64,000 nucleotides of DNA from Ooceraea biroi (GCF_003672135.1 NC_039509.1:13278663-13342662); one strand, 5' to 3'; shown: positions 41,911-53,720, counted from the stretch's first letter. Notes: a model not told the origin generated them from the sequence alone. A program made the numbers and translations.

Positions 41911-43138
41911 TGCTCTGTTTCTGTCTAGCGGGATGTTCGTCATGCGATCCTAATTAATATTCCCAATTTAGGTTCGACAGAGATATGCCATCACCATGCA
42001 GCGATATCGCAGAAAAATTGATAGATGTTAAATGGCACAGAGTTGATGGCAGATGTTTTATTTGAACGTTAATTACGTTTCGGTTTCCTATAGGAGATCT
42101 TTCTTACGATATATCAGAGAGATCTTTTGAGAACGAGTTGAACAATGTATTTATAAAAAACTGGATGAATATCGATAGAATCTTCTTCCTAATGGAGTAA
42201 TAGCTTTTGAGAATGCGTTTTGATTTCGCGATTTCAGAAAATTCTCTGAGCATAACGGTAAAATATGTTGCGTTACAGAATAAAACTTACAGTTATTCTG
42301 GCTTTTAATGAAAAGGCTTTAAAAAAAAACGGACTAATTCAGTAAAACACAAGGTATAATAGGATACATGAAATTTTTAGCAAGATTTTCAAAATCAAAA
42401 TTATAAAATATTTAATCTCTCGGAGATCAAATATTAAAATTATTGGTTTGCATTATATCGTTTTACATTCAACTCATACGAAGCTTAACAATATTCTGCT
42501 CAACGATATATTCGATTACTATCAGGCTTGAATAATAAAGGTAATTGAATTATAATATAGGAACAACCTACACAAAAGAATGACAAGATAAAGGAGGCAA
42601 AATTAATTTACAATGGATATATAGAAACACAAATCGAATAAAGCAAGGACAAACCATTAAGTTAACAAGCTCGCAATGAGAATTTATCCGCGCTTTTGCA
42701 GAACATCAGAGCTTACGTAGAATGTTAATATTTCACGATCTTTGTTCACCATATGGCCGATGGAGTTAGGTAATGGCTCCTCGATGAAAATATTTGATTT
42801 CGACGTTAAAAGGTCTGTATAAACATTTAGTAATGGAGCATAATACTTTAAGAAAGGAGTGGATCGAGAAGAGAACGTACATATTTACATTAGGTGATAT
42901 CTCGGCGAGATTCCCATCGAAAGAGAATGCTTTTGTGGACGCGGCGATATATCCGTCGTCACGTTGACAGTTATGAATGGCCTGGTATTGTAAAGCCGGA
43001 GAAATTTCACTTGCTCTTGGTCCTTCGTCTCTTTTTCCACGATCCGGCACAAACCCAGCAAATATTTCTCTTATCGGAATGTACGACTGATTTTGGCGTT
43101 CGTCCCATTTGCGCGTTCTACAATTTTCAAAAACTTCG

Positions 43139-45435
43139 GTGTGTGTGAAGCTGGCGTATCATTTCGCGGAAAATCATTAATTATTGAGAGTTCTGGCTCC
43201 CTTTTTAATAGTTCTAGAGTTCCTGATAGGTTAAACACATAGTTCTGGCCATTAAAGCGAAAAAATCGCATAGTGCAAAGTGAGACGCCAACTTCACGCA
43301 GCGTCTCACTTTGTCCTGCGACAGTTTCCGCCATAATTCCGGCTAGATTTTAAAAGATCTACAGTTCTACATGAGTTCTAAAAAGAGTTCTAGCGAAAAA
43401 AATTTTTTTCATCTTTTTCTAATTATTAAAGCTAAAAAATGTTTAAAGGAATGACGACTGGTTAATTTCAGAGAGTTCTGTGCTTTATGAAATATTTCTC
43501 GTATAGTTCTGAACATATTTAACCATTTTCCAAAGAGTTCTGAATGCAAACATTAACAATTATTTAATAAAAAATTTTTATCGTCCGAGAAAGACGGATA
43601 TACAGAGATATGGGTGAGACGCTGGTCGATTTTCGAGAGTTCTGTGAAGATTAAAATATTTCTCGTGTAGTTCTGAACGTATTTAAGCGTATTCCAAAGA
43701 GTTCTGACCGCAAACATTAACAATTATTTAATAAAAAATTTGTATCGTCCGAGAAAGACGTATCTACGGAGATATATGTGAGACGCTGGCCGAAATGTCG
43801 CAGTTCTGGCTTTCCTAAAATACTTTTCGTATAGTTCCGCACGTACTTATGAATTTCCTAAAGAGTTTTGACAGGAACAACGATTAGAAAATTTTTGAAA
43901 AAATTATTTCACCCGAAGAGTTGACGTTTTCGACCTTACCAGTGAGACGCTGGCCGAAATGTCGGAGTTCTGGCTTTCCTAAAATACTTTCCGTACAGTT
44001 CCACACGTAATTATGAATTTCCTAAAGAGTGCTATACACCAGCGACATTGCACAATTTAAAAAAAAATTAAAACTGCTTGAAAACTGCATTTTAAGACAG
44101 AAAAGGGTGAGACGCTGGCCGAACTGTCGGAGTTCTGGCTTTCCTAAAATACTTTTATAGTTCCGCACGTACTTATGATTTTCCTACAGAGTGCTATGTA
44201 TGAGAGGTGCATAGAAATCTTTAGGAAATTCATAAGTACTTTCGGAACTATACGAAAAATATTTTAGGAAGCCAGAACTCCGACAGTTCGGCCAGCGTCT
44301 CACTGGTAAGGTCGAAAACGTCCACTCTTCGGGTGAAATAATTTTTTAAAAAATTTTCTAATCGTTGTTCCTGTCAAAACTCTTTAGGAAATTCATAAGT
44401 ACGTGCGGAACTATACGAAAAGTATTTTAGGAAAGCCAGAACTTCGACATTTCGGCCAGCGTCTCACTGGTAAAGTCGAAAACGTCCATTCTTCGGGTGA
44501 AATAATTTTTTAAAAAATTTTCTAATCGTTGTTCCTGTCAGAACTCTTTGGAAAGGCATTGTACATGTCACGAACTATACGAGAACTGTTTTAGAATAAG
44601 CAGAACTCTTGAAAATCAACCAGCGTCTCACTGGTAAAGTCGAAAACGTCCACTCTTCGGGCGAAATAATTAAAAAAAAAAATGTTCTAATCGTTGTTCC
44701 TATCAGAACTCTTTGGAAAGGCATTGCACATGTCCGGAACTATACGAGAACTGTTTTAGAATAAGCAGAACTCTCGAAAATCGTCCAGCGTCTCACATAT
44801 ATCTCCGTAGATACGTCTTTCTCGGACGATACAAATTTTTTATTAAATAATTTTTAATGTTTGCGGTCAGAACTCTTTGGAATACGCTTAAATACGTTCA
44901 GAACTACACGAGAAATATTTTAATCTTCACAGAACTCTCGAAAATCGACCAGCGTCTCACCCATATCTCTGTATATCCGTCTTTCTCGGACGATAAAAAT
45001 TTTTTATTAAATAATTGTTAATGTTTGCATTCAGAACTCTTTGGAAAATGGTTAAATATGTTCAGAACTATACGAGAAATATTTCATAAAGCACAGAACT
45101 CTCTGAAATTAACCAGTCGTCATTCCTTTAAACATTTTTTAGCTTTAATAATTATAAAAAGATGAAAAAAATTTTTTTCGCTAGAACTCTTTCTAGAACT
45201 CATGTAGAACTGTAGATCTTTTAAAATCTAGCCGGAATTATGGCGGAAACTGTCGCAGGACAAAGTGAGACGCTGCGTGAAGTTGGCGTCTCACTTTGCA
45301 CTATGCGATTTTTTCGCTTTAATGGCCAGAACTATGTGTTTAACCTATCAGGAACTCTAGAACTATTAAAAAGGGAGCCAGAACTCTCAATAATTAATGA
45401 TTTTCCGTGAAATGATACGCCAGCTTCACACACAC
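43139..45435. mobile_element. Foldback-like element: 2.3-kb palindrome with arms of tandem ~164-bp repeats
   Basis: The two arms (43,139 to about 44,200 and about 44,210 to 45,435) are inverted copies that meet with almost no spacer. Each inner arm is a tandem array. The motif GTGAGACGCTGG starts at 43,614, 43,778, 43,942 and 44,107 in the left arm. Its complement ends at 44,303, 44,467, 44,631, 44,796 and 44,960 in the right arm, a constant 164-165 bp step. One more degenerate unit lies outside each array (about 43,450 and 45,124). The right arm therefore has one unit more than the left. The outermost 300 bp of each arm are unique sequence with their own 13-bp hairpin (43,276-43,313). The flanks AAAACTTCG (43,130-43,138) and AAAATTTCG (45,436-45,444) look like a 9-bp target duplication with one change. 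Tandem-repeat arms plus a 9-bp duplication are the hallmarks of Drosophila Foldback elements. No transposase is visible. Confidence 0.85.
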
Positions 45436-45444
45436 AAAATTTCG

Positions 45445-46438
45445 CTCTTCATACATTTGTCTAATATTTATTGAATTATCGAAATCTATCGCGTAAAGCT
45501 ATTTCACAATACTAAAATTATTTGTATAAAAAATTCTTAACAAAATATTGTTAAAAATTTTGTTTAAAAATAATTTGTCATTATTCCGCTTGACACAAAA
45601 TTGAAAATAAATTCAGATAAAAGGTATTATTCATTGATTACAGAAAAGCATGAAATTCTAGTTTTACAAGCGAGAAACTCAGGAAAAAAACTTTTGTTAA
45701 AATAATTCACCATCTAAAAAGAGTTAAAGTAAAATTTGGAGTATTACATTCCTCTTTTTGCGATCGTATTTTATAAATGAAATTCTATTTCATCTTGCAG
45801 GAACTTGTGCACAATCTGGAAAGTGTACTCGTTCACAAGAAGCGGATATTTCGTCCAACAAGATTAAAAACATGAAATACCGCAAATCAACGACAGGTCA
45901 CATTAGTGAACAGACCGCTGCTCCTTACCAAAATACGTACTAAATATGTAGATTGCATCCGTTAGAGTCGAAAATAATTATCTCCGTTTGGAATATGAAT
46001 GTAAAGACTGATATGCGTAACATTTCCGGCGAGACGGCAAAAAGCATGTCGTTGGTCGTTGCTTTTGTAGTCAGCCAACCCTTGTAATTATCCAGTTACC
46101 GTGTACAGAAATGCGCATTTGCGCCCGTACATGCACGATTCTGAGGATTCCGCGAAGCTGCGGAACGCGAAAGACGCTCCAATTAACGTAGATCCAATTA
46201 GCGTAAAAAAATTCCGCGGGTTCTGATACTCCGGTGATAATTTACTTAAACTCGACACGACTGCTTTTGCACAGGAAAGCAGATTACATTATTTCGCGAA
46301 TGAAAGCAGCTTGCATTATCTCATTCGCATAAACGATGTATTCGTCTCTCTCTTTAGTTAAATACTGCTCACAGTAATAATGAATATTTCACGAATCTCT
46401 TTCTATCCTCTATTCTTGAAATTTATAAATATCATTTA
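45445..46438. other. No gene seen
   Basis: AT-rich spacer between the Foldback-like element and the MITE, slightly GC-richer around 46,020-46,300. No coding motif was recognised. Confidence 0.4.
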
Positions 46439-46440
46439 TA

Positions 46441-46683
46441 CACTGAGAAAAAAATGTAATTGATCCAACGAAATGTCTTGTTACGGGGTGCCAACAAAAT
46501 ATATACTTATTTCGACAAGTTATATATTGAAACAAATATGTAGTTCTTGGATTACACACATGAGAATTATAATCCAACAATTATATATTTGATTCAATAT
46601 ATAACTTGTTGAAATAAGTATATATTTTGTTGGCACCCCGTGAAAAGACATTTCGTTGGATCAATTACATTTTTTTCTCAGTG
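46441..46683. mobile_element. 243-bp MITE with 98-bp TIRs
   Basis: The terminal inverted repeats (46,441-46,538 and 46,586-46,683) begin CACTGAGAAAAAAATGTAAT and are flanked by TA (46,439-46,440 and 46,684-46,685). The core is only 47 bp. Small size, long TIRs and TA duplication fit a Tc1/mariner-type miniature element. It lies 110 bp left of the mariner at 46,795. Confidence 0.88.
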
Positions 46684-46972
46684 TATGTACATGTATTTAC
46701 TTATGTCAATTCATAACATTAATTACTGGGTATATTAATATTATATAATTATTAATCACTGCATTTGATTAAAACATGAATAATATTCAATATATTGGGT
46801 CGTCCGGAAAGTTCGTACCGATTTTTAATAGATGGCGTTGGAACATGTCTGAATATATCAATGTTATTGAAAACATACGATTTATATACATATGCTTAAA
46901 GGTGACATTTCAACGCATCTTTAGGAAAAAAGTTGTTTGAGATAAATTGATTCGTGTCAGTTTTGTACTCTT

Positions 46973-48295
46973 TTGAAGATGGAAGAAAACAAAGAACATT
47001 TTAGACACTTGATGCTTTTCTATTACCGGAAAGGCAAAAATGCCTCACAAGCAACAAATTCGATATGTTCTGTTTACGGAGAAGGCGCTTTAGCTGAAAG
47101 AACCGTACGTAAGTGGTTCGCTAAGTTTAGAGCTGGTGATTTTAACCTTAAAGACCAAGAACGCTCGGGCAGACCTCTACTACTGATGATGACCAAATCA
47201 AGACACTGATCGAGAATAACCCGCGCTACACGACACGCGAATTAGCAGAGATACTGAAAATATCGAAAACCACTGTCCACGATCATGTAGTGAAGCTTGG
47301 TTACGTAAGTCGCTATGGTGTATGGATTCCGCATAATTTGGCCGAAAAAATTTAATGGATCGCATTTCCATCTGCGACTCGCTGTACAAGCGCAACGCAA
47401 ACGTACTATTTTTGAAGCAATTAGTGACGGGTGACGAAAAATGGATCATTTACAACAATGTAGAACGAAAAAGATCCAGGGGTAAGCGAAATGAACCAGC
47501 ATTAACCGCTCCGAAAGCCGGCCTTCGTCCAAAAAAAGTCATGCTCTGCGTCTGGTGGGATTGGAAAGGAATCCTATATTATGAGCTCCTACCACACAAC
47601 CAAACGATAAATGCAGATAAGTACTGCTCGCAACTGGACGAATTAAAGACAGCGATTCAGGAAAAACGTCCAGAATTAGCTAATAGGAAGGGCGTCGTGT
47701 TCCATCAGGACAATGCCAGACCTTATGTTTCTTTGACTACCCGACTGTTGGATGAAATTCACTGGTTACACAATTATTTAATTTAAACACAGTTTACAGT
47801 TGAGTGCATCGTCAAGTTAATTCGCACAACGTGTCGATATATTATAGCTGAATTACAAATTCTGGTCACTCGCAATCAAAGATAATGAAATAAGAATTAT
47901 ACTGGTGGTTTCTTGAGTTGCTGTCGCTGACGAGGTTCAAACGACACTATTCGGTAGTGGATTCGTTAGGAGCGGGTAGATATGTATCAAAACAAGGTGA
48001 TTCGTCGCTTACATTCTAAATAGAATCAACACCGACAAAAATTGTTGGAGTTTGGCTGGGATGTGCTACCTCACCCACCGTATTCACCAGACATTGCACC
48101 TTCAGACTTTCACTTATTTCGGTTTTTGCAAAATTCTCTTAGCGGCAAGAACTTCGACTCTTTGATCGACATAAAAAACCACCTTGAGGAGTTTTTCGCC
48201 GAGAAACCTAAGAAGTTCTGGGAGAATGAAATCTTCCAGTTGCGTGAAGATGGACAAAGGTTGTGAAACAAAACGGTGCATACATAAGACAATAA
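46973..48295 (+). pseudogene. Mariner B transposase copy 1: frameshifts plus insertion
   Basis: This is a D,D34D mariner transposase broken into segments. The N-terminal part (46,973-47,209) has FYYRKGKNASQATNSICSVY and KWFAKFRAGDFNLKDQERSG. A 1-base loss near 47,177 shifts the frame before the second HTH (TTRELAEILKISKTTVHDHV). A second 1-base loss in an A run near 47,350 shifts it again before MDRISICDSLYKRN. The core (47,355 onward) has TGDEKWIIYN and HQDNARP. It is then split by the insertion at 47,746-48,031 and resumes at 48,037 with LLEFGWDV and PPYSPDIAPSDFH. A further 1-base loss near 48,248 breaks the C-terminus. In addition HQDNARPH has become HQDNARPY. This copy is not functional. 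Confidence 0.93.
47746..48031. mobile_element. Putative solo LTR (copia-like size) inside the mariner
   Basis: This 286-bp block interrupts the mariner core exactly where the second copy is continuous. It starts TGTTGGATGA and ends AATCAACA (TG...CA with short TGTTG/CAACA inverted tips). It is bounded by the direct repeat CCGAC (47,741-47,745 and 48,032-48,036). A 5-bp duplication plus TG/CA ends is the signature of LTR retrotransposon integration, and the size and TGTTGGA start resemble Ty1/copia LTRs. There is no coding sequence, so recombination between two LTRs probably removed the body. Orientation and family are not resolved. Confidence 0.72.
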
Positions 48296-48371
48296 ATATT
48301 TATCGACATAAAAAAATGTTGCCTTTGAATTTTCCTTCAAAATCGGCACGAACTTTCCGGACGACCCAATA

Positions 48372-50284
48372 CATTATTATTAAATCATGCATTATACACT
48401 TAATATATTTTTTCTCAAGTTGCTACTATTTTCAAAGATTTAGATAACATATTGTGCAGTTGTGAATACTATAACGCTATAGCAAAACCAAAACAAAATT
48501 TAAATATAATTTGCTTAAATAAGAAGACTAATAATAATCTATATAAATTCATTTTAATTTTGTAATTGCTTAATTCATCTAGAGATATTATTCAGTTACT
48601 TTTTCCGAGTTTCCCTTTTTAGAAAAATAGAACCCCATTGCAATTTGACGGAATAGATTTCATTCTACAAAAATCACAGTGAAATGGACCAATTTGATGA
48701 CAGATGGATTCAATCACAAAATTCTATTTTACTTAAAAGTGGACGTTCATAAAAATAAAGTGTATCAAGCGTGCGCTTTTCAATAGGCTTTGCTACGTTC
48801 AAAATCAAACGGAGTTAATTGGTTAATTAATAAAATGAAACATCGAGAGGGAGAGGGAGAGAGAAGCGCTCTTCTATGTCGAAATTAAATAACTCATGCA
48901 CGCTACTCGCCTGTAACTGGTCAGTAAATGCATTTGTTAACGCGTGGAATCCTTGCTTTCGGAACACGGTTGCTCGTTAGTGCGATCGCGTTATCCATTT
49001 TCCAATTTGTTCTGGAGAGCCGAGCCGCAAAAAAAGGATTCGGTTAAACTGCTCTTCGTTTTCAAGAAATCCGTGATCTCTTGTGTTACAAAACTCGATG
49101 TCACTCAGAAAGTACGTATTAGGGGAGTGTCATATTTATGTAACGCATTAAAAAATCTCACTGTTAAGAATAAAATTTGTTAATGTGCTTCAGCTATTAG
49201 TTAGCATAAAATAAATGTGCGTTTCACAATTAGTTAATTGCAAATTGCGCATCTATTCATAAAGAACAAAAATAATGAGGTAAAGTAAATTTTTATTTCT
49301 CTGCGAAACTCTATTCTGAATATGATGTTTTTCGCAACTCTTATTTTATATTCTTAATTTATCCTCTTTTTCATAATACAGTATAGAAAACCTAAATGTA
49401 TGGCAGAGGAAATTTTAAGCAAGTTTCAAGGAACGAGGAGAGTAACGCAAACTTTATGTTAAGATATCATACATACGTACTTTCGTAAAATAATAATTTC
49501 TAGAATTTCGGGCGAAACAACGAAATGAATGAAACGTCGAAATGTACGAATCTGTCACTGAGCAGGAAGCATATGATTCATTTTGCTAGCTGTATTCCTA
49601 TAAAATTTCGCCAGTTATTATTTTCACCACTTGGAATTCACTCGCGTTCATGCTCGCGTGCGGCTTCCGCACGGCATCGCGTACACGTGCACGTGGAGCA
49701 AGGGTGGAAAAAGATTTCGGTCCAATTAACGGAGGGGTGTCATGTAGATTGCAACGTTGCAAGTTTCACGCCCGACCGCTTAATAAGAAAAGTGAAACAT
49801 AGGAACGGACGTTATTCTCGCCCGCCACGCTTGTAACAATCCGAAGTTATTGTAGCAATTAAACAGATAGTAATAAATGGCAAATGCACGTCGCTTTTTC
49901 GTCGTGCAATTTCTAACGTGTAATGAGGCCGCGATCTGGCAGGCACACTGTGATTTAAATGAGATCAAATAGACAATCGTCATTCTAAACTTATAACAAT
50001 AATAATAATAGTAAAAATAGTAATAGCGACTTAAGCAACAGATACGTGAACATTGAGTTACTTATTTCATCGTTAATTTTATTTTATTGTGTAAGAAATA
50101 AGAATTAAAAATTTTGTGTACAGTCTTTTAGATGGAAAAGATGAAAACGCATAGCAAAGTTTTAGATACGTCTTGTTAAGTCGCTAAAGAATATTATCAC
50201 ACAGTTTCTGTTTCAACTCCACCAAAATTGCGTATTATTGTATCTTGACGTCCATAATTAATTATGCAAATATGACATCAATTT
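48372..50284. other. No gene seen
   Basis: AT-rich, with a GC-richer patch at about 49,520-49,840. No domain was recognised. It follows the donor of the putative minus-strand 5' exon, so it may be that gene's first intron. Confidence 0.4.
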
Positions 50285-50290
50285 ACTCAC

Positions 50291-51060
50291 CACCTGCCGA
50301 ATCGTCGTTGACTCCTCGTCGATCACGCCATATTGTTCTTGATATCCATTCGCGAGAACCCAGGTTAATCGAGAAATTCACAGCTAACCGATTCCGCGTA
50401 CCGACACTCACAATGTGACGATCGCACGTCGCTTTGCGCGGCACTCCCGCCGACATTCGCGATACGCATAATGCACTCGGAACGAGCAATACGTATTGTA
50501 ACGCGATACGCATTGATTGCGATGGTGATTACGGGAAGACCGCGTACATATACGGGACGAAACGGAAAATTCGAGTCGCTTGACGGCAACTTCACGCCGG
50601 TCAGCCCGTCGGCGAGCTGCGCTCCGACGCTGAACATAATCACGAACGAAATGTGCGTGTGGCCAACAAACGGCTTTCGTACGAGACACTTATCGCGTAT
50701 GACCTTGATCGTGCACAGAAAACCCGCTTGATTCTCGACGCACGACTGTGCTTTTTTAGACGAATGACGTCGCGACTCGACAGACATATTGTTTCGACGG
50801 CGGGCGGATGACGAGTGGATTCGACGTTCACGCGACGGTCGCGAATACATCGAAGCCACACGCTATTAATCACGATTGCGTACGCCAATTAACACTCCAA
50901 AATGCTCCATCCGTCACGATCTGACACTCGCGACGCAGCAGTTGTACTCCGAATCGTCGTGAGCTGAGCCGAGATGGAAACTTCGCGGACTAGGCGACTA
51001 CGCTAATCAAAACAAACAAAAAGTACGCGAGCTTTCCCGCCTTTTCCAATGCTAGCCGAG
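50291..51060 (-). other. Probable CpG-rich 5' exon and promoter region of a minus-strand gene
   Basis: From about 51,060 down to 50,291 the DNA is strikingly CpG-rich compared with its surroundings. On the minus strand it ends at a strong donor (GTGAGT, 50,290-50,285) preceded by GGCAGGTG. Several frames are open. The one reaching the donor (from ATG at 50,513) begins with a hydrophobic, signal-peptide-like stretch (MRIALQYVLLVPSALCVS) and stays open through the splice site. A longer frame (50,859-50,365) has no family features. This could be the first exon of the Dpr-type gene 30 kb away on the same strand, because Dpr proteins start with a signal peptide, but nothing proves the link. It may equally be a noncoding 5' UTR. 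The exact start is unknown. Confidence 0.42.
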
Positions 51061-51103
51061 TGTTGCGATATAAACATTTGGTGTTATCGCGCATAAATAT
51101 ATA

Positions 51104-52367
51104 TTAGGAGTGTGATTTAGTTTTGAGGGTTTTGCAACAGATGGCTGTAGTGTCAGTTTGTTCTAATAACTGTTTCCCATAACTGTTGTTTCTTACGGTG
51201 TTGACATTATCCATGACATTTAGTAGCATTATAGCAATAGATGCAATAACAGTCGTGTTTATATCATCGTAAAAATCCAACTTCCGAAAGAGCATTTTCG
51301 ACATGAGTTGCTTTTGTTTTTTAATCAAAAGAAAACTGCGGCTGAGGGTTATAGAATTCTTGTGGAAACTTATGGTGATTCTGCCCCATCAATTAAGACG
51401 TGTGAATACTGGTTTAGACGCTTTAAAAGTCGTGATACTGATGTGAAGGACAAAGAACGCTCGGGACAACGAAGAAAGCTTGAAAATGCAGATTTGCAAG
51501 CATTATTGGACGAAAATCCAACACAATCCACTTCAGAACTTGCCAGAGCATTAAATGTTGATCGTACAACAGTTACCAAACATTTACATGAAATGAGAAA
51601 AATTCAAAAAGAAGGGAAATGGGTTCCACATCAATTATCGGAAAGTGCCATTGCGAACCGGTTGAACATTTGCATTTCGTTGATCGTCAGGCAAAAAAGA
51701 AGAGTCTTTTGTCTCGGATTGTTACTGGGGATGAAAAGTGGATCTATTTTGATAATCCGAAACGCAGAAAATCATGGGTGGATCCAAGCGAACCATCAAC
51801 ATCCACTCCGAGACGCAATATTCACGGTTGAAAAGTAATGCTCTGTATTTGGTGGGATAGTGTACTATGAGCTGTTAAATCCGCACGAGACTGTCACGGC
51901 TGATCGTTATCGACACCAATTGTACAAGTTGAAGCAAGCATTGGACCAAAAACGACCAGCAATTGCGAGTAAACGACGGAAAGTGATTCTTCTTCGTGAC
52001 AACGCTCGACCTCACGTTGCGTTATCAGTGAAACAAACACTATTAGAGCTCGAATGGGAAGTCTTACCGCACCCCGCGTATTCTCCGGACATTGCTCCAT
52101 GCGATTATTATTTGTTCCGGTCGATGCAACACGCTTTAGAGGATACACACTTTCACAATTTCGAAGAAGTGCGAAAATTCGTCGACGAATGGATCAACTG
52201 AAAAGAAGAGTGATTTTATCGTGGTGGAATCCATCTCTTGCCAGAAAGATGGGAAAAAGTTCTAGAAAACGAAGGAAAATATTTTGATTAAGGTATTCAT
52301 TCATTATCATATTTAAATACATGCGTTTTTGAGCAAAAAAACCCTCAAAACTAAATCACACCCCTAA
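51104..52367 (+). mobile_element. Mariner element C, near full length
   Basis: The element is 1,264 bp. Inverted ends TTAGGAGTGTGATTTAGTTT (left) and TTAGGGGTGTGATTTAGTTT (right, inward) are flanked by TA (51,102-51,103 and 52,368-52,369). Its termini differ from those of the other two mariner families. It lies about 45 bp upstream of the CpG-rich minus-strand exon, close to that gene's likely promoter. Confidence 0.93.
51266..52291 (+). pseudogene. Mariner C transposase, multiply broken
   Basis: This is a third, distinct D,D34D mariner transposase. In-frame codons run back from the first HTH (FFNQKKTAAEGYRILVETYG) through KIQLPKEHFRHE to position 51,266, where the expected ATG reads ATC, so the initiator appears lost. 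The second HTH (STSELARALNVDRTTVTKHL) and GKWVPHQL follow. A frameshift near 51,690 moves the frame to SLLSRIVTGDEKWIYFDNPK. A TGA then interrupts after NIHG (51,829-51,831), and a small deletion follows WWD near 51,857. The core continues with VTADRYRHQL, LRDNARPH and PAYSPDIAPCD (34-residue spacing), and a final frameshift near 52,195 precedes the C-terminus. LHDNARPH is usual in the family, so the Arg before Asp is atypical. Confidence 0.9.
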
Positions 52368-52369
52368 TA

Positions 52370-53236
52370 TAATCCTTTGTGCGTACTTTGTTGCTGAATA
52401 GAAAAATATGCATTATTAAAGAAGGCACGCATACACATACTCGCGATATAATGTTATTGTTCTCAAAATTGGTGAAACTAACAAGCTAAAACTGTCATAT
52501 ATAATAAAAATCTTGAGATGTAAACGATTTTCGTAGACATACATTTTACTATGAACTTTTTTCTTTTATAATACTTTAATACTTAAGCTTGGTTTGATTA
52601 TTTTGTTAATTTACTGTTACGTATTAATATAACCGATGTTCTTGTAATCCTGCGTTTCGATCGATTATTTATATTTCGTTATTTAGTTAGAATTACGTTT
52701 GAATGGATAAAAGGAGACATATCCACCGCATTCGGTAATTGTTCTTCGACGTTACATCTCTTTTTATTGTCAACTTTTATTAGTTGTGCGTCCCGATGCA
52801 ATATATCGATCCTTTTTTCGTTCGATATAAACGTGTTAAATGTACGTAATAAATGTAATTATATAAAAGAGAGATATTAATCGTACACAATTCTGAGAAC
52901 CGTCTGTATTGTAATATTAATTCTATTGTCTCACTCGTAATTCTTATTTTAATTAATCTCTTGATATTTTCCAACAGCACACTTTTTTATATTCTCGATT
53001 TTTCATCTGTATTTATCACAAATATACAACCAATGTGAGATTACATATTTCATTAAAACATGCAGAGATCTGTTTGAGCTACGTAGTATCGAGTATGTGC
53101 GTTAGTAACAGATAAGTAACGAAGTCAATTTAGATACGTAAAGGGATAAATATATTTATTTTATTACTATCTTTTGCAAATTCCTTTCGATTCTTATTTC
53201 GAAAATATAAGCACATATTCCAAGTGCTGAGGATAT
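52370..53236. other. No gene seen
   Basis: AT-rich spacer between mariner C and the DUF4806-bearing TIR element. No coding motif or matched ends were recognised. Confidence 0.4.
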
Positions 53237-53670
53237 TGAAAAAGCTACCCATGTAGGAGTTTACTATCGGCCTATTACAGGCCCAAGATTGGTTGCCAGC
53301 TTACCGATATTGGCGCAATAATGGTAACCATGACTGGCCCATTAATGGGACAACCATGGAGTGATAACTTCGGCCCAACAATGAATAACAAGGCTCGGCC
53401 TAACGTGGTAACCAATGTTGGGCCGTTAAAGACTAATTTATTAGACCAACATTCGGCCAATAATGGCTTAAATATAATGGGGCAAGCTTATTTAATTTGT
53501 CTTTTATATATTATTTATTCGGTAATCAACACTAGACAATCATCATTAAACGCGTATACTTATTTCTACCATATCCGTCAATTTAATGGGTATTATGTTA
53601 TTGCGCTTATTATATCATATTATATTCATACAATACTAATTGCATAACATGTAGTTAGTATTGTATTAGT

Positions 53671-53720
53671 TTTTATAATTATATATATTATATATATAAT
53701 TATATAAAATAATTATATAT
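53671..53720. repeat. TA-rich simple repeat / imperfect palindrome
   Basis: Alternating ATTATATA units inside the TIR element, self-complementary over about 50 bp. Confidence 0.8.

Larger units (their letters stand above)
31340..43129. other. Long gene-free stretch
   Basis: Nearly 12 kb with no recognisable family. GC-richer patches occur at 33,250-33,620, 34,570-35,060, 35,090-35,560 and 36,590-37,200, and microsatellites at 38,004, 39,192, 41,611 and 41,889. A minus-strand frame of 189 codons at 35,071-35,640 is the longest open stretch but has no family motif and Arg/Ser/Leu-rich random-looking composition. Intron or intergenic DNA is the best reading. Confidence 0.4.
46795..48369 (+). 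mobile_element. Mariner element B, copy 1, interrupted by a 286-bp putative solo LTR
   Basis: The ends are TTGGGTCGTCCGGAAAGTTC in inverted orientation, with TA flanks (46,793-46,794 and 48,370-48,371). Without the insertion and its 5-bp duplication the element would be 1,284 bp, matching the second copy at 60,390-61,674 (1,285 bp). The transposase is broken in several places. Confidence 0.95.

Noticed and set aside
43071..43334. 87-codon minus-strand frame
   Set aside because: It spans the boundary of the Foldback-like arm into flanking DNA and exists only because a stop in the mirrored arm is mutated here.
50365..50859. 164-codon minus-strand frame in the CpG-rich block
   Set aside because: No domain, and it is one of several overlapping open frames in CpG-rich DNA. 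A 5' exon, possibly untranslated, explains it better.
53321..53647. 108-codon plus-strand frame rich in Gly-Pro-Asn
   Set aside because: Its repetitive part is the translation of sub-terminal GGCCCAAC-type repeats of the TIR element, not a gene.
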